DNA from: CAZWRK01 sp964635875
GTDB lineage: Bacteria > Pseudomonadota > Gammaproteobacteria > Burkholderiales > Aquaspirillaceae
Direction of reading: 5' to 3'
DNA length: 64,000 nucleotides
Assembly: GCA_964635875.1 (NCBI GenBank)
Contig: CAZWRK010000003.1
Location: 18,578 to 82,577 of the forward strand
The notes under the pieces are model-generated. The model made no database searches. It was given only the letters and a program-made list of their open reading frames with translations, and was not told the DNA's origin. The position numbers and the translations under genes are program-made. This document shows, one piece after another, positions 25,228 to 34,500 of this stretch; positions within the stretch are counted from its first letter, which is position 1; every line of letters begins with the position of its first letter.

Positions 25228-25674
25228 TTACGCATGTTTGTCTGCTGTTTTTGCTGCGGCGTCTATTTGCGCGATGTCTTTTGCTACGATATCTACGTAG
25301 GTTTTCAACTCCTGCACAGCAGCACGAAGCCGTTCGCTGTACTCGGCTAGAAAGTACACAATGAACGATTCATGCACCGGCCCTTGCGTCGCAACTTCGA
25401 CTACAGTACCAACGTCTAGCTCATCTTGTCGCGCTACGGCAGATACACGAAGTTCGCACATTTGCTGGCCGTGGTGCGGTAATTTATCGACCACAAACTC
25501 AGTTATGCGGGCGGTCTTGCCTTGGTTTTTGTCATATTCGTGCAATGCCAGCGCCAATACGCTAAAGCGGCGCAGTAGGTCGGCGGTATTGCTGATGGCG
25601 TCTGAAAATTCTTCTCTACCAACAGCCGAGGCTAACGCTGCCGCTCTGCTAACTACTTGATCGTGACTGAGCAT
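25228..25674 (-). CDS. Unknown helical protein (148 aa)
   Basis: Two long helical regions (residues 1-45 and 105-148) flank a beta segment (KTARITEFVVDKLPHHG...CELRVSA). It lies 3-4 nt from both neighbours, so it is in the same operon. No family recognised. Confidence 0.75.
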   Translation of the reverse strand: MLSHDQVVSRAAALASAVGREEFSDAISNTADLLRRFSVLALALHEYDKNQGKTARITEFVVDKLPHHGQQMCELRVSAVARQDELDVGTVVEVATQGPVHESFIVYFLAEYSERLRAAVQELKTYVDIVAKDIAQIDAAAKTADKHA

Positions 25675-25677
25675 TTA

Positions 25678-26559
25678 CTAGCCTCTTTTTTTCTTAAACT
25701 TCAGCGTCTTCTTGGCGGCAGGCTTTTTCACGACAGTTAGTTTCTTTTTGAGCTTGAGCTTCGGCTTTTTCTTTTCAGCCTTTTTAGCTTTCTCTCTCGC
25801 TTCAATTGCCTCGTCGAAGACATCGCGGCTTTTGCGAGAAGCAGCGGATTTCTTTACCGCGCTGTTGATTTGAGAAAGCTTGTCTAGCGACTTTTTCAAC
25901 GAAGCAATAGCGGCTTTGACTTGTGGCTCTGCTTCGGATAGCTCACTCTTAATTACTTTGCTATCGAAGTCGCCGGGAGTATCCACAGCTTCATCCAATT
26001 TTTTAGATGACACTGTGTAGACATCAACAACGGTCTTTGCCTGCTTAGCTAGTAGCGCAATAGCGCCTTGTGGAGTTGTTGGTGTTGCGCGAGGACGACC
26101 TTTGGCATTACCGCGCTTACCGAGCTTTTGCTTAATCAGGTCGGATAAGTCTCGAACTTGTAAATCATCCTTGAACACTTGCTCAACAAGTTTCTTGCGC
26201 AGTTTTTCGTCTGGCACACGGATGATTAAGTCAATGTGGCTCCACTTGATCTTACGACCACCGCTAGTCGTTCTGCTCAGCAGCGCTTTGACTTCTTTCT
26301 CAGAGTACACGTCTGCAAACACTTTGCAGCGGTAAAGGTCTTGCTTAGGCATGTCTAGAGCAAGCGCCAACTGACCGGCAGCATCTTTGCCGTATTTGTT
26401 CTCATCATCAGTCTCAAGCACGCTTTTAATAATCTTGCCCGTTTTGTGGCGAGACATTACGGTGCTTTTATTGGCATCGCCTAACAGACCGCTGATTTGC
26501 TTGTAGCACTGCCGCAGTGCCGGTGTCATTTCATCCAGTACATCCAACTTCTTACTCAT
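25678..26559 (-). CDS. Basic-tailed protein, possibly DUF1016/ParB-like core
   Basis: 293 aa from the ATG at 26559 (AAGGA, 8 nt; ATGAGTAA coupling). The core (about 50-150) has YGKDAAGQLALALDM, LYRCKVFADVYSEKEVKAL and KWSHIDLIIRVPDEKLRK, an arrangement like the N-terminal helical region of DUF1016/YhcG or DNA-partition proteins; this match is loose. The last 50 residues are a Lys-rich tail (KKPKLKLKKKLTVVKK, KKTLKFKKKRG). It probably binds DNA. It follows the DUF932-like gene, and the two may act together. Confidence 0.75.
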   Translation of the reverse strand: MSKKLDVLDEMTPALRQCYKQISGLLGDANKSTVMSRHKTGKIIKSVLETDDENKYGKDAAGQLALALDMPKQDLYRCKVFADVYSEKEVKALLSRTTSGGRKIKWSHIDLIIRVPDEKLRKKLVEQVFKDDLQVRDLSDLIKQKLGKRGNAKGRPRATPTTPQGAIALLAKQAKTVVDVYTVSSKKLDEAVDTPGDFDSKVIKSELSEAEPQVKAAIASLKKSLDKLSQINSAVKKSAASRKSRDVFDEAIEAREKAKKAEKKKPKLKLKKKLTVVKKPAAKKTLKFKKKRG

Positions 26560-27727
26560 ACACAAATTCCTTGTTAGACACTGCGCCTGACAGCATGTTG
26601 TAACCTAGTTGTTCCATTTCTAACCGCTGCATTACATCGCAGCGCTTGGCTTCAAATGTAATTGCGTTAAACAAATCGTAAACGCTACGAGAAGCTGCGA
26701 CTTCTAGCAATGGACGGCCTTGCCGGTCTACCGACGAATTTCTGTAGCTACCTTTGATTACAGTAGTGTTGATTACCGCAGCTGCCGCGTGACGATTCAA
26801 CCCACGCCGAATCAGCTTATTCACGATATACTCGCAACCTTCAGTGTGCTGCTGCGGTGTACTACCTATGTTAAGACCTGTCTTTAGCATGGTCAGAACA
26901 TTTTGCTTAAACTTGGTAGCTTCCTCCACTTTAACGTCAAGCCGCGTTAGCATAAGTTCAAACTTACGGTTGAACTTATCGTTCTTAATATGCGACACAC
27001 GATTTTTATCCAGCGTCGGCGCTACTGCTTTGTTGTCACAAAACTGCCGCACTAGTATCGTAGACCCGCGCACAGAGCAGTCGCCTACTTCTGTATTTTC
27101 AAACTGATATCCGCTGAAGAACGGCTCGGCATTGACGCGGTTATATGGCAGCTCAAAAACAGGGTCATCGCTTTTGTAACGAAGTATCAGTCTGCGACCA
27201 ACTAGCACTGCTTCATTAAATGAAGCTGGCGCTAGCTTATGAGTAGTTACATAGTTTTCTACTCTGTCCGCTAGCTGCTTGTTGGAGAAGAACTTATACC
27301 GGGGTCCAATTACACCCTCGATACGATTTGTTCGACGATTCAGAACTAACCGGCTATCTTTGAGTCGATAAAAACGATGCTTGGCAACGTCATTGAAAAT
27401 GTCTATAGCTACCGCCACAGTAGCATTGTCATGTCGGCTGCCGCCACGTAAACCTGCCAGGCTGAAAATAGTCTGAGATAAACCTGGAGCTAACGCGCTG
27501 CACAGCTGACCCAACGCTACTGTTGTGAGTGCGAATGATTTACGAACTTTTCTGTCGTAACCAATAGCGATATCGGCTACCGATTTGATGTGCTCAATTT
27601 CGGTATAAGTAACGTGATCTGTAAGTATGGCTTTCAGATGCTGTTCATTAGCCTTTTCACTATTGGCGTTGAAATAACGCTCAATAGGATTATGTGCCAA
27701 TGGTGGCTCTTCTCGAACCGCTGTCAT
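26552..27727 (-). CDS. DUF932-like phage protein
   Basis: A 391-aa protein with SD AGGAA. The middle fits the DUF932 layout: GVIGPRYKFFSNKQLADRVE, a glycine-ringed strand pair (AVLVGRRLILRY), then SGYQFENTEVGDCSVRG and LVRQFCDNKAV, the place where DUF932 proteins have an 'N/C-N' signature. The family is common in phages and plasmids, has no settled biochemical role, and is often linked with replication or single-stranded DNA. Moderate confidence from pattern only. Confidence 0.7.
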   Translation of the reverse strand: MTAVREEPPLAHNPIERYFNANSEKANEQHLKAILTDHVTYTEIEHIKSVADIAIGYDRKVRKSFALTTVALGQLCSALAPGLSQTIFSLAGLRGGSRHDNATVAVAIDIFNDVAKHRFYRLKDSRLVLNRRTNRIEGVIGPRYKFFSNKQLADRVENYVTTHKLAPASFNEAVLVGRRLILRYKSDDPVFELPYNRVNAEPFFSGYQFENTEVGDCSVRGSTILVRQFCDNKAVAPTLDKNRVSHIKNDKFNRKFELMLTRLDVKVEEATKFKQNVLTMLKTGLNIGSTPQQHTEGCEYIVNKLIRRGLNRHAAAAVINTTVIKGSYRNSSVDRQGRPLLEVAASRSVYDLFNAITFEAKRCDVMQRLEMEQLGYNMLSGAVSNKEFVYE

Positions 27728-27738
27728 TAGAAGTATTC

Positions 27739-28305
27739 CTATTCTTCCTCGTTCCAGTAGTCACATGTGCGAGCAACGAATTGAGACAACGGCTCAACGT
27801 GCAACACCAAGTCCCCGGAAGTAAACGTAAGACATACGCCGTCTAGATGACGAATGTTGTAGTCGTGAATAAGCAGCCCATTTTTGATGTGCGGCCAGTT
27901 AAACACAACGCCTAGATGGCGACCGGAAAACTCTTGCGGAATATCTTGTGAGTGCTCTTCAAACTCTTTGTACAGAACTCGATCTTCAAAGTGGGTAAAA
28001 AGTCTGTAGAGGCTATCCGCGCTAGAAGATTTTCTCTCACTCTTGCTTAGCGACCGGGCCACGAGGTAGGGCATTTTGTAGAAGTGGTCGCACAGTTCGA
28101 GAAAACGCAGCCTGCGTTCGCCGCAGTTCTGCTCGCATTTATTGAGTAGGTGGTTTTTTAAAGAAGACCTACCCATTACTTTCAAAGTATGCGAAACGCA
28201 GTCAGATTCAAAGTTAATCTGACGCAGTTTCGCAAAGTTTACGGCATTCTGTACGCCAAAAGCAAGAATGTCGCGTGGATCGACGTCATCGGTCGATTGT
28301 CCCAT
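27739..28305 (-). CDS. Unknown protein (188 aa)
   Basis: Strong SD (GAGGAG). N-terminal half helical with several cysteines (KNHLLNKCEQNCGERRLRF). C-terminal half beta-rich with LHVEPLSQFVARTCDYW. It lies directly behind the recombinase gene (1 nt gap). No family recognised. Confidence 0.75.
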   Translation of the reverse strand: MGQSTDDVDPRDILAFGVQNAVNFAKLRQINFESDCVSHTLKVMGRSSLKNHLLNKCEQNCGERRLRFLELCDHFYKMPYLVARSLSKSERKSSSADSLYRLFTHFEDRVLYKEFEEHSQDIPQEFSGRHLGVVFNWPHIKNGLLIHDYNIRHLDGVCLTFTSGDLVLHVEPLSQFVARTCDYWNEEE

Positions 28306-28306
28306 C

Positions 28307-29680
28307 TCACTCCTCTAGTTTCTTCTTTGCCTCTTTGCTGCTATCGCGTAACAACTTTTTGTAGTCGTCGCCACGATGCATAATTATTCGCTGCTTTATG
28401 GCAAATAAGTCGCTAAGCTTGGCAATTATGGCTTCGTTTTTTTCTATCTTTGCGCCAATCTCAGCTTTAGTTAGGGGCTTTTCTTTACTGACTTTGAGCT
28501 TTTTCGACCAGAACTTATTTTTGATCTGGCGGATATCAACGACTTCGCGAATGCGTTCTTTTGCGCCGCCGTCTTGATCCATCAATAAGTCGACTATAGC
28601 AGCGTCCCACTGCCATTTCGTGTACTGTCGAATCTTTCCATTCTTCTTTTCGTACCACCAAATCAAATCAACGTTCGCGGAGCGTAGGTCTTCGCCAATA
28701 CTACTACGGCGGCATTGAATTTTGATCCTGTTGCCTTTCACCGCCAACGACACTGCGTCTTTTCGCGTGTCAACGTAACTCAGCGCTTTTGTCTTGGTTA
28801 ACTCTAGTTGCAAGGATTGCTGGAAAGCTACGTGTTTGCCGCCAGGAGTTTTCCGTTCAATATGCGGACCGTTTTCTGCCTTTTGTTTACGCAGGTGATT
28901 AACAATCAGTAGTGACACGGGCCACTTAACTAAGTCTGCTCGGAACTTCTTGAAGTAAGAAGTATTTGATAATGCTTCCGCAGGATGGTTACGACCAGAG
29001 AAACCACGCTGATTAATCTTCTTGACGTTTTCTTCCGCCACAGCGCCAGCGAGTGAGTCAAGTATAAACAGAATAGGTATTGTACGACCTAGAGGCTTAT
29101 ACTTCTTAACTTTGTTGCCGATTTTGACTGTCGCTCCTGACAACATTTTCTGCTTAATGTCTTTAAGCGTCGTAGTTATCTTGGCTTGCCAATCCTCTTG
29201 CGTACCGCAATCGAAATGCACGAATGGCGGGCGACCAACTTCGTCAGGATGCCCCATTACGGCCATCGCCATATCTTCCGAGAACTTTGTCTCATTCTCG
29301 AATATGTAGACTTGGCCGACTTGTCCGAAAAACCATCTGCCTATTTCAAACGCTAGCGTGCTCTTATTAGACTTCTCTTCTCCCACTAGCTCAAATATTC
29401 GTCCGAGCGGTAGCGAGTTATTTTGCAGGATATACTGCATCACAAACGGTATCTTGATACCGATAGATAGAACGTCTAAGTCACCTGCCGCTGCGATTAG
29501 ATTATCGTTGTATTCTTCCCGCGCAGATTCCAGCACTGAGTTCAGCAATATGCTGCTGGCTAACTCTAGCTCGTCCTGAGCCGGAGCGGCGCTGCTTGGC
29601 TTTGCTTTTGCCTCTTTTTTAACTTTCTTCAAGGGTTTGGAACTTTTGGTTTTTTTCTTAACTGCGAGTGTTGTAGCCAT
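28307..29680 (-). CDS. UvsX/RecA-like recombinase
   Basis: A 457-aa strand-exchange ATPase of the RecA fold. Walker A reads GEEKSNKST (residues 100-108), with Asn where RecA has Gly, much as T4 UvsX has Phe in GPSKSFKS. Walker B is IPILFILDSLAGA (about 202-214), followed by the motif region SLLIVNHLRKQ. The N-terminus is a Lys-rich tail (LAVKKKTKSSKPLKKVKK). The C-terminal ~120 residues (KAEIGAKIEKNEAIIAKL...) are helical. It should coat single-stranded DNA and drive recombination-dependent replication with UvsW, gp46/47 and the polymerase nearby. Confidence 0.88.
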   Translation of the reverse strand: MATTLAVKKKTKSSKPLKKVKKEAKAKPSSAAPAQDELELASSILLNSVLESAREEYNDNLIAAAGDLDVLSIGIKIPFVMQYILQNNSLPLGRIFELVGEEKSNKSTLAFEIGRWFFGQVGQVYIFENETKFSEDMAMAVMGHPDEVGRPPFVHFDCGTQEDWQAKITTTLKDIKQKMLSGATVKIGNKVKKYKPLGRTIPILFILDSLAGAVAEENVKKINQRGFSGRNHPAEALSNTSYFKKFRADLVKWPVSLLIVNHLRKQKAENGPHIERKTPGGKHVAFQQSLQLELTKTKALSYVDTRKDAVSLAVKGNRIKIQCRRSSIGEDLRSANVDLIWWYEKKNGKIRQYTKWQWDAAIVDLLMDQDGGAKERIREVVDIRQIKNKFWSKKLKVSKEKPLTKAEIGAKIEKNEAIIAKLSDLFAIKQRIIMHRGDDYKKLLRDSSKEAKKKLEE

Positions 29681-29708
29681 TTAAAGTTCCGGTAGGTACA
29701 TAGAAAAA

Positions 29709-29734
29709 CCTGCCGGGTGCAAGCACCCGGCAGG
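29709..29734 (-). terminator. Rho-independent terminator
   Basis: 12-bp perfect stem CCTGCCGGGTGC/GCACCCGGCAGG with an AA turn, followed on the minus strand by TTTTTC. It ends the 597-aa gene transcript, leaving 28 nt before the recombinase ATG, so read-through or a promoter overlapping the hairpin is needed for the recombinase. Confidence 0.92.
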
Positions 29735-29766
29735 CTTTGATGCGAAGAAATCAAGAGTAGTTAAAA

Positions 29767-31560
29767 CTACTTCGACTTCTTCGACGACTTCTTAGCCGAC
29801 TTCTTCGTCGACTTCTTGGCAGCTTTCTTCGCCATGATGTCATCCTCCTCTTCTTCTTCAACCTCGTCTTCGTCATCGTCCGATTTCCGCTTGGTTGAAG
29901 TTTTAGCGGAACCAGACTTATTTTTAGACGATTTCTTAGACGGTTTTTCGTCGTCTTCGTCGTCGTCTTCAAAGCCTTCTAAATCGTCATCATCTTCCGT
30001 TTCCTCGTCGTCTTCATCGTCCGAATCATCGTCATCTTCCTCATCGGAATCAGCGTCTGAATCGCTGTCGTTATCATTATCATCGTCTTCTTCGTCATCC
30101 GAGTCAATACCATCTTCATCGGAATCTTCATCTTCTTCTTCGTCGTCTAGCAGGGAAGATTCGTCAGAATCGGCGTCCGAGTCAGCATCGTCATCGTCGT
30201 CATCGCGCTTTTTCTTTTTCTTCTTCTTCTTTTTGGAAGTTTCTTCCTCTTCGTCTTCATCGTCGTCTGGAATATCCGCGCCAGGACCAGACGTTCGAGC
30301 TGAGAATACGCCTTTGACGTCGGCAGTCCAAAATTCTGGATTATCTCGCCAGGCCCATTTGAACATATTGGGTACGTCGGCAAATGCCTGTGCAACCCAG
30401 AACGCTAGTTCTTCTGTGCTGGGATAATACAGTACGTCATCCCACCACAGGAACTTCTGCATTAATTCTTCTTCGTACTTGGAGATATCCGCGTTACGAA
30501 CTTTTTTGCTGTTCGATTTATCCAGGTACGGAAGCTTGTCCAGAATGGCGATTTTGTACGACTGGAAGGAACCGCGCTTCGCGTTTTCAGCTGGTTCGTC
30601 GTACTCAACGTCAGCCGATTCGTCATCTTCGCTTTTGGTTTTGACGTTTTTGGCGATACCCAAAGCGTAGTCTAGATTTGTACGCTGTATCGGGGTTTCC
30701 GGCGCTGGGTTGTAGATACACAGTAATTTGCCGGAAGCTGGATCGACAATATTACCGTGCTCAAATTGCTCATCCGGGTCTTTGTCTGGGTTGAGCCGCT
30801 CGCTTTTGCTTTTGTACAAGTCAGTCATAAGCTGCTCAACAGCGCTGCCTGAGCATCTTACTATGACTGGTTTGTCTTTATTACGCAAGCCCAAAGGCTT
30901 ACCATCTGCGAGAAAAATCGAGTCGCCGTTCTGGTAGACAACGCCTTGGAACATCGCAAAACCGGAGTTATACGATTTGATTGTATTTTCCAGGCGATAC
31001 CAGTCAGGATCGAATAAATCTTTACCGCGAATAATGCATTCTGGGCGTGGTTTGACTTTGCCTTTTCTGTCAGTTTTCTGGCAGACTCGTGACATTGCTT
31101 TCTGGAAAACAATGTACGGATTTTGCGTATTTGGGTCGTAAGCACCGTTACGCAGTTTTCGCTTATCGTACAGTAGGCACGTTAATTTTTTATCTGTCGT
31201 GCCAGCCCAGCTTACGCCGACAAGGCGGCGAAACCAATCGTGAAAATCGTCTTTCTCGATTGAGCGACGAGTACCGGTCCAAGTAGGATTTGATGAGTCA
31301 GAATCATCAATGGCCGGAATTGGCTTGAAAACTAGTGGGTAGTTTCCACTCCATTTCGGATAAACGATTTGAAGCTGCTGCGCCCACTCAGGGTTAATAC
31401 AGCGGTCAATAATTGATCCACCGGCGCCGCCACCGTGTTTGCGATGGTCATAGGCTTCTGCGTCTTTGTTCTGTCGCTGACGAACTAGACCGTGTGCTTT
31501 CGATGACTTTCCTTCTAGCTTCTTTTTCTTCTTCTTATCTGCCACGAAACATAGCTCCAT
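29767..31560 (-). CDS. Replication-region protein with very long acidic tail; possible SSB analogue
   Basis: A 597-aa protein. The first ~410 residues form the folded part, opening with a Lys run (KKKKKKLEGKSS) and containing Trp/Tyr-rich stretches (KWSGNYPLVFKPI, HDWFRRLVGVSWAG, KFLWWDDVLYYPS). Then come about 150 mostly Asp/Glu/Ser residues, and the last 22 residues are a Lys/Ala/Ser repeat (AKKAAKKSTKKSAKKSSKKS). It starts with a 1-nt overlap with the polymerase stop and lies between polymerase and recombinase, the place where a single-stranded-DNA-binding protein would be expected; no other SSB candidate is seen. SSB function is inference from place and acidic tail. Confidence 0.8.
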   Translation of the reverse strand: MELCFVADKKKKKKLEGKSSKAHGLVRQRQNKDAEAYDHRKHGGGAGGSIIDRCINPEWAQQLQIVYPKWSGNYPLVFKPIPAIDDSDSSNPTWTGTRRSIEKDDFHDWFRRLVGVSWAGTTDKKLTCLLYDKRKLRNGAYDPNTQNPYIVFQKAMSRVCQKTDRKGKVKPRPECIIRGKDLFDPDWYRLENTIKSYNSGFAMFQGVVYQNGDSIFLADGKPLGLRNKDKPVIVRCSGSAVEQLMTDLYKSKSERLNPDKDPDEQFEHGNIVDPASGKLLCIYNPAPETPIQRTNLDYALGIAKNVKTKSEDDESADVEYDEPAENAKRGSFQSYKIAILDKLPYLDKSNSKKVRNADISKYEEELMQKFLWWDDVLYYPSTEELAFWVAQAFADVPNMFKWAWRDNPEFWTADVKGVFSARTSGPGADIPDDDEDEEEETSKKKKKKKKKRDDDDDDADSDADSDESSLLDDEEEDEDSDEDGIDSDDEEDDDNDNDSDSDADSDEEDDDDSDDEDDEETEDDDDLEGFEDDDEDDEKPSKKSSKNKSGSAKTSTKRKSDDDEDEVEEEEEDDIMAKKAAKKSTKKSAKKSSKKSK

Positions 31561-34500
31561 TAAATCGAGACTAGCTTTAACAACTCAGCATCTTTTATTT
31601 TCTTCACTGCCTTGTGCAGCGGTTCATCTGGTTCTGGTAGTTTGCCTTTAGCGATTGCTTTCTTGTAAAGTGTTTCCTTAAGGGCTACTTTACCAGTTTT
31701 CTTGTCTTTGACAAATGGGTGTTGTTTGCCGGTTTTTTCCAACCAAACATTGTTGCCGATCTTGTGGTTTTCCCACCCATTCTTAAAGTTCTTTGACGCG
31801 TGCCAGCCGACCAGGCTTTCGTCTAACTTGCGGTCCCAACAATCTTGAGGCGACATTTGCACGCCCCAGAATCTGTGCAATTCGATGTCGATACCGAGGT
31901 TATACGGCTTGGCATTTTTTCTAGCCGATCCGTCTAGATTACGTGGCGTGATTGGCACTTTCTTAGACATGCATAGCGGCAGCACTTTTTGAACAAAGTT
32001 TTTGACTTCTTTGTTCGGCACGAGGAACAACGCCGCGTCATGGATTTGCAGCACAAACTTGAACCCTAGTTTATGCTTCTGACGGTACATCCGTAGTTTA
32101 TCTAGCGCTCTAGACATGGCATCGGCAACCATGTTCTGCAACGGAAAGTTCATAGCCTGCCGCTCGAAGTCACCAATCATTTCTCGATCAGTGGTATACG
32201 GAAAACGGCGATGTCGTCCAAAGACACCTGTTATGAATCTTGGCGGCGGCGGAGCACTTCTATCTCTGTGAGCAACTCTTGCGCGGCATTCAGCAAAGAA
32301 TGGAACTAGTTTTGGATAGGTGCGGAAGATAGTGTCGATTACTTGCTGCGCTTCTTCTTCCGTAATTGTAACGCCTTCTTCTCGTGCCGCCAATGCCACG
32401 GCTTTTGCGCCGCGACCGTAGGCTACACCGAAGATCACCGACTTGGCCACGATTCTCATGTGCTTTTTGCCAATAGAATCTAGACCAACTTTTGTCGGCG
32501 GGCAATCATAACCGAAAGCGAGAACGGCTATATTACTATGAATATCGTAGTAGTTCTCATGATCTTCTGGCAGCTGATTTCGCAGCGCATGTTCGATCAT
32601 CAACTCATCGCCCGACAAAATCGCCATACCGAACAACTCGGCACCGACGTAGTCAGCTTCGACAAGTGTGTAGCCTTCGTCTGCTTCGATAATACTCCGC
32701 AGAGGATACTCGTACTCAGGGCCTAAGATTATTTTGTAATCTTCTTCACGACGTTTGCCTAAATTCATTAGCGGCGGTCTAGACGAAGCCCACCGACCTG
32801 TTTCTTTAAGCATCGAGATAAAAGTGCGAACTCGATCATCGTCGCAAATAGCACCCGGTAGTCCGGTTTCGTAAACTAGATTGCCATTCTCATCTGTTTC
32901 AAATGGGTCATCATCAGCCCATATGGAGTCATCGTCAGATTCTGTTTCTTTTGGCTTGCGCAGAACTGACTTGAGTACTTGGTCAATGAAGCGATAGCTG
33001 CGGATATCCTCAATGTATTTTCCGCAGTCTTTGACAACCCATTTATCGCGCTTCTTGCTGTACACCTTCATTCGAGAAGATTCTCGAAACAAAATACCTA
33101 GCGCTGATTTGTTCGTACTAGGTTTACTTGTCTGCTCCGCCGGTGTACCTATTATGGTTTCCCATTCTCTAGGCCGCTTGTCCGTGGTGATTGCTGGCAT
33201 CGCATACAGCGACATAGCACCAGGCGGTCGGATGCGTTTTGTTCGACCCTTATCGTCTTTTGAATTGTATTTTTCGCCGAAGAGCAACTCACGAACGTGG
33301 TCGGAGGATGCTAGGTTGAGCGTGGGCCATCTAGCCCAGGTCTGAATCTTTTTAGCGAGCGAATCCCGCTTACGCATAAACACCGTAGTAAGCCGGTCTA
33401 GCCTATTACGGTTGATCTTGAGTCCGACTCGTGTTATTTCTAAGGCAACAGGCGCCGCTCTATGCGTGATCCAAAAGGACTTCCAGCAGTTGTTGCCATA
33501 GGAATCTTTATCAAGCTGCTTGGCGTACTTGATGGCAATACGCCGAGTAACGTCAGCATCGTACAAAGCGTAAGGATACAGAATCTTGTCGGGACACTCG
33601 CCGTAACCTTCAAGTTGCGAGGCTTTAAGTTTGTTCTTTCGGCAGTACTCTGCTTTCCACTCGTCTAGCTTAACGTCGTACCGAGGTGCCTGCGTTAAAC
33701 GTAAAGTTTGATCGGTAAGATTAAAGACGCCGGTTTCATCAATAGCGTGCGCCATCGACGCGGTATCCCAGCCGCCTTTTGTCTTACAGTCTTTCCAATT
33801 CTTGGGAGCTTCAAACTGCTTTTGTATGTCCAGACCAGCGTGCAGCAGCCACTCCATATCTGCGTTGCCGAAGTGACCAACTAGCCGCTTGTCTTTGAAG
33901 TATTCTTGAAGAAGGCTGAAAGCTACGTCACGACCATTTTTAGTCGTCAGTACTATTTTGCCATTTTTCTTTATCGGCTTACCAGCACTATTTCGTTTTA
34001 TCGCTTTGAAGCTAGGTTCACCACCAGGCTCGCATAAGGCGATGCACGCCGCAGCTTTATGCGCCCAGCTAAACTGCACACAGCGAATATACGCGCCTTC
34101 GTTTTGCGGGTGTTGCTTTTCCCACTCGGCGTCAAACGCCACCAGCTTAGTTGGATTGTTTTTATTCGCATCGTCAATAACTTTTCGTAATTGAATTTCA
34201 TTGCGAATTAAGCGATGGTCCAAACCTTTTTCTTTAGCGCCAGGCGTAGCGCCTTGAATCAGCGTACCAAAGCTGGCTATGTCTTTGGCAAATCTGGGCT
34301 GCTTTCGCTGATCGCGCATAATAGAGTTGGGATGCTCGCACGCCATTACTTTTATGGTGTGCCAGCTTTCCGGGTCTGAAGCTGTCTTGCGCATGTCTAG
34401 CTTCAGTTCTTGAACCGTGCCGCGTACTTTGTCTAGCGTATGGTTTTTGCCTAACAGCAGTTTGAGTGCGTCGGCACCAACGCAGAGAATGTATTTGGGT

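Noticed and set aside
29816..30427. Plus-strand Ser-rich ORF of 203 aa
   Set aside because: It is the antisense of the Asp/Glu tail of the 597-aa gene. GAT/GAC/GAA codons read backwards give Ser/Phe-type codons, so long frames arise without coding.
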